A stretch of 9,382 nt of DNA, taken from NCBI GenBank assembly GCA_018883975.1, contig JAHLFD010000175.1, forward strand, positions 1 through 9,382, given 5' to 3'. Numbering within the stretch: the stretch's first letter is position 1; every line of letters starts with the position of its first letter. Of the stretch, positions 1-5,516 are shown piece by piece. This stretch comes from Zhenhengia stercoravium. Its GTDB lineage: Bacteria > Bacillota > Clostridia > Lachnospirales > Cellulosilyticaceae. The translations under genes were made by a program, and so were the position numbers. Under the pieces are notes generated by a model. The model was not told where the DNA came from. It was given only the letters and a program-made list of their open reading frames with translations, and made no database searches.

Positions 1-1
1 T

Positions 2-1576
2 CCCATAACGGCATCTCATTGGAAGGAAGAGCTAGATACCTTTAAACCTGAGGTGTTATTTGTAGAATCTGCCTGGCATGGCAAAGATCATAGCTGTGAG
101 CAGAAGATAGCCTGCTATAAACAAGAATGTAGTGAAGAGTTAAAAGAACTTATTCAGTATTGTAAGCAACAAGGCATTAAAACTGTATTTTGGAATAAAG
201 AAGGACTGGTTAATTTTGAGTACTTTAAGAGTGCAAGTGCGCTCTTTGAAACAGTCTTTGTAACAGATGAACGTATGATTGAAGAGCAAAAGCAGCTATG
301 TGGACACGAAAGGGTTTACATACTACCTTTTGCAGCCCAGCCCAAACTGCATAATTCTATTAATAAACATGCTTATTACTTAGGAGAAATAGCATTTGCG
401 GGAAATTGGTATGGAGATAAACATCCTAGGCGTTTAGTAGACATGCAGAACATTCTAGAGCCAGCTCTAGAATTTGATTTAGATATTTATGATCGAAGTT
501 ATGAAAGAAGGAAAGAGCTAATACAAGTAGGATATTATTGGCCCTACCCTTATAGGTCCTCTATTGTGGGAGGCGTATCCTATGAAATAATGACACAACT
601 TTATAAATATTATCATATGTTTCTTAATGTAAATTCTGTGCAGGATAGCAAGTGGATGATAGCAAGGCGTGTATATGAGATTATGGCGACTAAGACAGTA
701 GTTGTAAGTGGATATGCTTTAAGCATTGAAACGCAAATGAAGGATTATATTTATTATTCACAAAGTGAAGAGGAGACAAGGAAGATACTGAGTTTCTTAA
801 TAGATCATCCTATTCTAAGAGATCAAAAAGGCAAAAAGGCCCAACGTTATATATTGGAAAATCATACTTATGAGAAGCGGTTAGAACGAATATTAAGGAC
901 TATAGGATTACCTTACGAAATAAGGATTAAGCCGATGGTCTCTATTATTGTTTGGATAGAAAGTTTGGAGGAACTATGTAGTCTATATAGTCAAGTCAAA
1001 AGGCAAAGCTATGAAAAAATTCAACTTAAAGTATTCTATTCTACTGCTAATAAAGAGTTAGAAGACCTAAAGTTTGACCAGGAAAATATAGAGCTATGCC
1101 CTGTTCAACCTAAAAATCTAGTTCAGGCTATACTAAGTCAGTGTACTAAGAAGTTTTTTGGTGAATATATGACCATAATGTGTTCTGAGTATATATATGG
1201 TGAACATTATATAAGAGATTATGTGAATACTTTTGAGTATATAGAAGCAGATATAATAGGAAAATCAACAGTCTTTTACTATAGGGTATCTACTCAAAAT
1301 CTCTATAAGGTGAATTATGGAGTAGGAGAAGATTGTTATTGTGAAGGAGTTATACCAGGATCGTGGATGGTAAAATGTAAGGCACTAACGTATGAAATGC
1401 TAGAGGTATTATTAAAAGCAGATACCATTCGGAACTATATGAATAGGCTAGGTGAAAAAAAGTATAGGATTTATTCAGATGATGCCTTTAACATATGTTT
1501 GCTAGGGGAGGATATTCCAATGGAGGCAGAATTCATTGCACATACGCCTAATTATAGATTAATAATAGAAATATAA
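2..1576 (+). CDS. CgeB-like family glycosyltransferase with C-terminal degenerate GT2 domain (5' partial)
   Basis: The reading frame is open to the left edge: 17 further codons (PITASHWKEELDTFKPE) precede the GTG at 53, and that GTG encodes Val inside a PEVLFVESAWHG stretch typical of the N-terminal part of CgeB/DUF3880-type glycosyltransferases. The true start is therefore outside the window and 524 residues are visible. Counting from base 2, residues 1 to about 300 form a GT-B type transferase; the signature LNVNSVQDS (about 208-216) followed by ARRVYEIMATKTVVVSG matches the nucleotide-sugar half of the CgeB/Glyco_trans_1_2 family. From about residue 311 (KPMVSIIVW) a second, GT2-like domain begins, but its expected acidic DxD stretch reads M-C-S-E-Y at 393-397. 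No signal peptide or TM segment is visible, so it is probably cytosolic, transferring sugar to a protein or surface glycan. Donor and acceptor cannot be inferred. It is followed after 32 bp by the PP-loop gene, probably in the same transcript. Confidence 0.85.
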   Translation, partial: PITASHWKEELDTFKPEVLFVESAWHGKDHSCEQKIACYKQECSEELKELIQYCKQQGIKTVFWNKEGLVNFEYFKSASALFETVFVTDERMIEEQKQLCGHERVYILPFAAQPKLHNSINKHAYYLGEIAFAGNWYGDKHPRRLVDMQNILEPALEFDLDIYDRSYERRKELIQVGYYWPYPYRSSIVGGVSYEIMTQLYKYYHMFLNVNSVQDSKWMIARRVYEIMATKTVVVSGYALSIETQMKDYIYYSQSEEETRKILSFLIDHPILRDQKGKKAQRYILENHTYEKRLERILRTIGLPYEIRIKPMVSIIVWIESLEELCSLYSQVKRQSYEKIQLKVFYSTANKELEDLKFDQENIELCPVQPKNLVQAILSQCTKKFFGEYMTIMCSEYIYGEHYIRDYVNTFEYIEADIIGKSTVFYYRVSTQNLYKVNYGVGEDCYCEGVIPGSWMVKCKALTYEMLEVLLKADTIRNYMNRLGEKKYRIYSDDAFNICLLGEDIPMEAEFIAHTPNYRLIIEI

Positions 1577-1595
1577 TAAGCATAGAGAGCATTTA

Positions 1596-1601
1596 AGGGG
1601 G
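1596..1601 (+). promoter_or_regulatory. Ribosome binding site of the PP-loop ATPase gene
   Basis: AGGGGG lies 7 nt before the ATG at 1609 and supports that start. The 32-bp gap from the upstream stop codon contains no terminator or convincing promoter, consistent with co-transcription. Confidence 0.6.
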
Positions 1602-1608
1602 CAGGTAG

Positions 1609-2898
1609 ATGCGTGTATCGTGTGAGTGTATACAGGGAAAATTAAAGATAAATCTTTATCCAGAAGAAAATGAATATGAAGGGAAAAAGGCTAGGTTATC
1701 CCAAACAAGTTGTGAATTTCAACTTCCTACGGATTGGGATTTAACAAAGGTTCATCCAGATGTTTTGGCTACAGCTATTATTTTGATGGTATATCCCTTT
1801 GCAAAGAAAACATTAGAATTGCCCATAGGGGTTAGCAGTTACTTTTCAGAAATCTGCAAAAAGCTAATTAAAAAAGATGTAGGTCCTGTTGATGAAAGAC
1901 TTGAACCTAGAGTATCTAAGGAAAGCTATAGGATGGCACTAGCTTACAGCGGAGGAGTAGATTCTACAGCTGCTGCAATCATTATGCCAAAAGATTCCGT
2001 GCTCTTTTTTGTAGATCGTATCATTCCAGAAGGTGTAACAACAGCTTATAGGAAAGAAGCTGCTTATTTTGCATGTGAGTCACTACGCCAAAAAGGGCAT
2101 AAAGTTTATCAGGTAGCTACTAACTTTGAGTATATCCGAGAGCCAGTAGGATTCCCTGTAGATTTAGCATGTTCTATTCCAGCTTTATTAATGGCAGATT
2201 ATGAAGGTATAGATAGTATTGCAGTAGGCATGATTATAGATACTGCTTACGGTACAAGAAGATATGATTCTTATAGGGATTACCTACATTCTTGGCATTA
2301 TAAAGTATGGGGAGGACTATTGGCATCGGTTGATATACCTGTAAGCTTAGTGACAGCAGGCCTTAGTGAGGTTGCAACTTCACTCATTGTACAGCGTTCT
2401 GGTTATTCAGGCATTGCAGAGTCTTGTATGCGAGGTAAGGTAGGAAAGCCCTGTATGAAATGTATGAAGTGTTTTAGAAAGAAACTTATTGAAGAAATTT
2501 TAGATAAAGGCTGCTTGAGTGAAGAAATAGTTAGAGACATGTTGGCTATTGAGCAAATAAAAGGGTATATATTAGAGGAATTACAGCGTGATCAGTATAA
2601 CTTACTCTATATTACAAATCATTATTCTGGAGAACATAAACTGATGAAAATTCTGAAAAATACTATTGGAGGAGACCGATTTGATAGTAAATGGCTCGAA
2701 AAGTGGTATAGCCCATCCATAGAACTTATAAAACCTAAGTATAGAGCATTTATTCAAGGAAAAATAAATGAGTATGTTATAAATATGACACAAGAAGAGA
2801 TAGTGCAGGTAGAAGGAGATTATTTAAAAGAGTTCTTAGAAAGTAGTGCATATCAAGAAGGTTATAAGCAGTTAGAAGCAATAGTAAGTAGTTCTTAA
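1609..2898 (+). CDS. PP-loop (N-type ATP pyrophosphatase) protein with QueC-like Cys4 site
   Basis: This 429-residue protein has a PP-loop SGGVDST at residues 114-120 (AYSGGVDSTAAA), the ATP-binding loop of enzymes that adenylate a carbonyl or similar group before attack by a nucleophile (QueC, TilS, ThiI, asparagine/GMP synthetases, NAD synthetase). Further on, Cys273, Cys282, Cys285 and Cys288 form C-x8-C-x2-C-x2-C followed by a basic FRKKL, closely resembling the zinc site at the C-terminal end of QueC (7-cyano-7-deazaguanine synthase). About 110 residues precede the PP-loop and about 140 follow the cysteines, so it is much longer than QueC (roughly 220-240 aa) and is not a plain queuosine enzyme. 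No other queuosine gene is in view. It follows a glycosyltransferase by 32 bp, so activation or amidation of a sugar or cell-surface component is an inference. QueC-like proteins of defence systems (for example QatC) are an alternative, but no partners of those systems are seen here. ATP use is well supported; the substrate is unknown. Confidence 0.8.
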   Translation: MRVSCECIQGKLKINLYPEENEYEGKKARLSQTSCEFQLPTDWDLTKVHPDVLATAIILMVYPFAKKTLELPIGVSSYFSEICKKLIKKDVGPVDERLEPRVSKESYRMALAYSGGVDSTAAAIIMPKDSVLFFVDRIIPEGVTTAYRKEAAYFACESLRQKGHKVYQVATNFEYIREPVGFPVDLACSIPALLMADYEGIDSIAVGMIIDTAYGTRRYDSYRDYLHSWHYKVWGGLLASVDIPVSLVTAGLSEVATSLIVQRSGYSGIAESCMRGKVGKPCMKCMKCFRKKLIEEILDKGCLSEEIVRDMLAIEQIKGYILEELQRDQYNLLYITNHYSGEHKLMKILKNTIGGDRFDSKWLEKWYSPSIELIKPKYRAFIQGKINEYVINMTQEEIVQVEGDYLKEFLESSAYQEGYKQLEAIVSSS

Positions 2899-2910
2899 GG
2901 TGTATGAGTC

Positions 2911-2981
2911 AGTCCCCTTTGCCAAGGTGAAGTGCCCTTTGTCAAGTAGACAGGGAATATATCAAGGTTGGCAGGGGGACT
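2911..2981 (+). repeat. Tandem 20-nt direct repeat inside a long imperfect hairpin
   Basis: Positions 2911-2930 and 2931-2950 are abutting copies matching at 16 of 20 bases. The same DNA folds on itself: 2911-2925 pairs with 2968-2981 (14 pairs including one wobble, one bulge), and inside it 2935-2943 pairs with 2949-2955 around an AAGTA loop. The outer stem is G+C-rich but followed by only four Ts and then ATG, so it is a mediocre terminator at best. Its right arm contains the -35 box of the response regulator promoter. It may be a terminator for the upstream genes, an operator for the regulator, or both. Confidence 0.65.
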
Positions 2982-2994
2982 TTTATGTTATAAT
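2968..2994 (+). promoter_or_regulatory. Predicted sigma-A promoter of the two-component operon
   Basis: A perfect TATAAT at 2989-2994 is preceded by TGT (2986-2988), an extended -10 element. A TTGGCA at 2968-2973 can serve as -35, with a short 15-nt spacer that the extended -10 could compensate for. Transcription would start near 3001, leaving a leader of about 30 nt. The -35 lies inside the right arm of the hairpin. Confidence 0.6.
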
Positions 2995-3017
2995 AATATA
3001 AAAGTCTAGCGTTAACT

Positions 3018-3023
3018 AGGAGA
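3018..3023 (+). promoter_or_regulatory. Ribosome binding site of the response regulator gene
   Basis: AGGAGA lies 8 nt upstream of the ATG at 3032 and fixes that start. Confidence 0.65.
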
Positions 3024-3031
3024 ACCAGCTC

Positions 3032-3715
3032 ATGAAAAAAATACTTATCGTAGATGATGAACAAGATATTCGTCAAATATTAACTATATTATTAACAGGT
3101 GAAGGCTATGAAGTTGTATGTGCCTGTGATGCTGAGGAGGCTATAACACGAGTAGATGAAACTATAGCACTTATTGTATTAGATGTGAATATGCCAGGAA
3201 AGTCTGGATTTGTAGCCTGTTCAGAGATTAGGCAAAGATGGCAGACCCCTATTCTGTTTTTGACAGCCTATGGACAGGAATCAGATAAAGCTATGGGTTT
3301 TTGTGCAGGGGGAGATGACTATATTACTAAGCCTTTTTCTAATACAGAGCTTTTACTTAGGGTGAAGGCTCTTCTAAGACGTTGCTATATTTATCAGCCT
3401 GTGCCTATTAAAGATAGTCTGACATTAAGTGTAGGAGATTTGTGTCTAGATGAAGAAAGACAGAAGGTTACAGTGGAGGGAGTAGAAGTCATCTTAACTT
3501 CTACAGAGTATAATATTTTGCATTTGCTTTTAAGACATCGTAAAAAAGTTTTTTCTATGGAAAATATTTATAACAGTATATGGGAAGAAGGTACTGCTGT
3601 AGGAGATAATGCAGTTATGGTTCATATTAAAAATTTACGTAAGAAAATAGAAAAGGACACAAGGCACCCACGCTATATTAAAACAGCTTGGGGAAAGGGT
3701 TACTACATTGACTAA
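3032..3715 (+). CDS. VanR-like response regulator, OmpR/PhoB family
   Basis: This is a full-length 227-residue DNA-binding response regulator. The receiver domain (about 3-115) shows the acidic pair Asp8/Asp9, the phospho-acceptor Asp51 in LIVLDVNMP, the switch Thr78 (FLTAYG), Tyr97, and Lys100-Pro101 (DDYITKPF). A winged-helix Trans_reg_C domain spans about 130-226, with the recognition region VMVHIKNLRKKI and the closing wing YIKTAWGKGYYID, resembling VanR and related Gram-positive regulators. It would be phosphorylated by the kinase encoded immediately downstream, whose start codon overlaps the end of this gene. No van resistance genes are in view, so the resemblance is one of family, not of function. 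The tandem repeats just upstream of its promoter are candidate self-binding sites, since OmpR-type regulators commonly bind direct repeats; that is inference. Confidence 0.93.
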   Translation: MKKILIVDDEQDIRQILTILLTGEGYEVVCACDAEEAITRVDETIALIVLDVNMPGKSGFVACSEIRQRWQTPILFLTAYGQESDKAMGFCAGGDDYITKPFSNTELLLRVKALLRRCYIYQPVPIKDSLTLSVGDLCLDEERQKVTVEGVEVILTSTEYNILHLLLRHRKKVFSMENIYNSIWEEGTAVGDNAVMVHIKNLRKKIEKDTRHPRYIKTAWGKGYYID

Positions 3716-5018
3716 GAAGTTAAGTTTAGAAATTATAGGTTATATTATAATAGCTGCAATGGGAGCGATTTTTTCATATATTTTTATTCACACAGCTGTA
3801 CTCACTATAGGAAGTAAGGTGCTGACACGTTCAGAACAGTACAATGAGTATATTAGAAAAGGTGCCAAAGAGCTTGCAGCAATCTTACAAAGTACTGGAG
3901 TAGAAGAAGATTCTATAGGCTCCTTATTAGTGTGGAATATTGAGTATCCAGAGCTGCAAGTGAGTTTATATAGAGAGGATAAGTTGTATTATTCAAGTCC
4001 TGATTTTCAAACAAGTGACTATGGGATAGAAGAAATTTATGTTTTTAAGGTAAATACCCCTTATGGAGTAGATCGTATACAGATATATCCTTGCTATACC
4101 AAGCAGTTTATGATCCAGGTTAGTGTAATGAGTATGATTGCTTCAGGTATACTCTTTGTCTTTTTTGTACTGTTTATGTGTCATTATAAGTTTAAGTATC
4201 TTCTTAAAATCAGTGAAGTACTTGAGTATATGGAAAGTGGAGACCTAAAAAAGCGTATTCCACTTGAAGGTGAAGATGAGTTGACACAAGTAGCAAGTCA
4301 TATTAATGCCTTAGTATGTCGTATAGAACAGGAGATAGAAGAAGAAAAAAGGCTTAGAGCCCATAATATGCAGATGGTTTCTTCATTATCCCATGATATC
4401 AGAACACCTTTAACAGCTGTAATCAGTTATTTAGATTTTCTAAAAGAAGGGGTCTATACCTCTAGTCAGCAGAGAGAAGAGTATATTCACATAGCTAGCC
4501 AGAAAGCTCTTCAGATTAAAGGGGTGACAGATACACTTTTTTCTTATGCAGGTATGCCAAAAGGGCAGATGAATAAGAAAGATCAGCTATATGAGGTACA
4601 TACTTTAGCAGACCAGATTTTACTGGAAATAGATGATTGGCTAGATGGCTGCGGCTTTACAGTTATCTGTGAAAAGGATATATCTAAAGGGCATGAAATA
4701 AGCATAGATGTGGTGTTACTAAGACGTGTATTAGATAATCTTTGTTCTAATATTGAGAAGTATGCTGATAAGATGCAACCTGTAAAGGTTTGTATAAAAG
4801 AAGAAAATCAACGATTGATTATAAAGCTTACTAATGGGATCAGCCATAAAAGAGCAGATGTAGAAAGCTATGGCATTGGTCTGAAAAATTGTAAGGAGAT
4901 TGTAGAAAGCTATAAAGGTAAATGGAGTGTTCTACAAGATAAAATGCAATTTCAGGTAGTTATAGAACTTCCTCTACAGAATTCTTTAGAATTATCTACG
5001 AAAAAACTACAGAATTAG
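3708..5018 (+). CDS. VanS-like membrane sensor histidine kinase
   Basis: This 436-residue kinase starts at TTG 3708, overlapping the regulator stop codon (TAA 3713-3715) by 8 nt. AAAGGG at 3694-3699 sits 8 nt before the TTG, and a later start would remove the first membrane helix. In order: TM1 (about 9-31), an extracellular sensor segment of about 100 residues, TM2 (about 134-160), a HAMP domain (about 161-215), a dimerisation/phosphotransfer domain with His229 in SHDIRTPLTA, and an ATPase domain (about 290-427). The N box is LDNLCSNIEKYAD with Asn344 and Asn348; a G2-like box is YGIGLK at 388-393. The usual DxGxG of the G1 box is absent: the corresponding stretch reads LTNGIS (Asn376), and no F box is clear. 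This shortened ATP lid is, as I recall, shared by a group of Firmicute VanS-like kinases, so it probably remains active. The signal sensed is unknown. Confidence 0.9.
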   Translation: MTKKLSLEIIGYIIIAAMGAIFSYIFIHTAVLTIGSKVLTRSEQYNEYIRKGAKELAAILQSTGVEEDSIGSLLVWNIEYPELQVSLYREDKLYYSSPDFQTSDYGIEEIYVFKVNTPYGVDRIQIYPCYTKQFMIQVSVMSMIASGILFVFFVLFMCHYKFKYLLKISEVLEYMESGDLKKRIPLEGEDELTQVASHINALVCRIEQEIEEEKRLRAHNMQMVSSLSHDIRTPLTAVISYLDFLKEGVYTSSQQREEYIHIASQKALQIKGVTDTLFSYAGMPKGQMNKKDQLYEVHTLADQILLEIDDWLDGCGFTVICEKDISKGHEISIDVVLLRRVLDNLCSNIEKYADKMQPVKVCIKEENQRLIIKLTNGISHKRADVESYGIGLKNCKEIVESYKGKWSVLQDKMQFQVVIELPLQNSLELSTKKLQN

Positions 5019-5042
5019 TGCTTATAATCATCTTATCAATTA

Positions 5043-5050
5043 AAGGAGGT
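5043..5050 (+). promoter_or_regulatory. Ribosome binding site of the small membrane protein gene
   Basis: A full AAGGAGGT lies 7 nt before the ATG at 5058. It is the most complete Shine-Dalgarno sequence in the window and argues that the short gene is real and well translated. Confidence 0.7.
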
Positions 5051-5057
5051 ATTTTAT

Positions 5058-5390
5058 ATGGCACTAGGTATATTAGGATTATTTTTTACAGGTATTTTAT
5101 TTATTTCAATTATAGCTATGATTATTACTTTATTTAGTAAGAATCCAAAAATTTTAAAAGCAGGCTTTATAGGCACACTTATACTTGCAGGAATTGTTAT
5201 TTTTCTCACTGTGACAAGTTTGCCAACAAATTATATAACACAGCAGCTAGTAGGATTGCTTCCAGGCATTCCATGTCTTATAGCTATTTTAATGAGCTTT
5301 AAAAGTAGTGGGAATACAGTGGGCAAAGGTGCTAGAATAGTAGCTTGCATAGGACTTGCAAGTAGTGTATATTGTTTAATTTTTCTTTAA
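5058..5390 (+). CDS. Small four-helix membrane protein of unknown function
   Basis: I do not recognise this 110-residue protein. It is very hydrophobic, with four predicted membrane helices at about 4-26, 34-54, 64-81 and 92-110, a short basic loop after helix 1 (SKNPKILK) and another between helices 3 and 4 (FKSSGNTVGKGAR). The two basic loops suggest, by the positive-inside rule, that both termini face outward. It has no lipobox or catalytic motif. It starts 39 bp after the kinase stop codon, has an excellent ribosome binding site, and is followed within 10 bp by a strong terminator, so it is most likely the last gene of the two-component operon. It could be an accessory protein or regulated target of the kinase; that role rests on position only. 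Confidence 0.75.
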   Translation: MALGILGLFFTGILFISIIAMIITLFSKNPKILKAGFIGTLILAGIVIFLTVTSLPTNYITQQLVGLLPGIPCLIAILMSFKSSGNTVGKGARIVACIGLASSVYCLIFL

Positions 5391-5398
5391 AGAAATCT

Positions 5399-5450
5399 AA
5401 ATAGAAGTAAAGGTAAAAATTTATTTTTACACCTTTACTTCTATTTTTTT
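5399..5450 (+). terminator. Intrinsic terminator after the two-component operon
   Basis: A 16-bp perfect stem (5399-5414 with 5431-5446) closes an A+T-rich loop and runs into a T tract (5444-5450). It ends the + strand operon just after the stop codon at 5390. The left arm begins with A residues, so weak activity on the opposite strand is possible. Confidence 0.9.
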
Positions 5451-5451
5451 G

Positions 5452-5480
5452 TTTATACTTTTGAAATGCTATGCTACAAT
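5452..5480 (+). promoter_or_regulatory. Predicted promoter of the ADP-ribosylglycohydrolase-family gene
   Basis: TTTATA at 5452-5457 and TACAAT at 5475-5480 are separated by 17 nt, and TGC at 5472-5474 gives an extended -10. The expected start point near 5487 lies downstream of an in-frame ATG at 5466, which helps to exclude that codon as the translation start. Confidence 0.6.
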
Positions 5481-5502
5481 ACACTCAAAATAAATGACAT
5501 CC

Positions 5503-5510
5503 AAGGAGGA
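5503..5510 (+). promoter_or_regulatory. Ribosome binding site that decides the start at 5517
   Basis: AAGGAGGA ends 6 nt before ATG 5517. An in-frame ATG at 5466 has no such site and falls inside the promoter region, so the protein begins MQLDRLYMDKMYGG. Confidence 0.85.
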
Positions 5511-5516
5511 CTTAAA

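Noticed and set aside
53..55. GTG as the start codon of the first glycosyltransferase
   Set aside because: The frame is open to base 2 and the codon lies inside a conserved-looking PEVLFVESAW stretch with no ribosome binding site before it, so the gene is cut by the window edge.
2602..2793. 63-codon reading frame on the - strand inside the PP-loop gene
   Set aside because: It lies wholly within a well-supported gene, has no ribosome binding site, and encodes no recognisable domain.
4974..5016. 10-nt direct repeat CTACAGAATT at the end of the kinase gene (4974-4983 and 5007-5016)
   Set aside because: Two short copies in A+T-rich coding sequence with no symmetry or associated element; likely chance.
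3032..5018. Vancomycin resistance regulatory pair (vanRS)
   Set aside because: The proteins resemble VanR/VanS at family level, but no vanH, vanA/B/G, vanX or other resistance gene is present, so the gene names were not applied.
5023..5028. TATAAT before the small membrane protein gene as a separate promoter
   Set aside because: No acceptable -35 box is found 16-18 nt upstream, so co-transcription with the kinase is more likely.
5466..5516. Upstream in-frame ATG giving a 17-residue longer ARH-family protein
   Set aside because: It overlaps the predicted -35/-10 region, has no Shine-Dalgarno sequence, and the ATG at 5517 follows AAGGAGGA at ideal spacing and starts the family motif.
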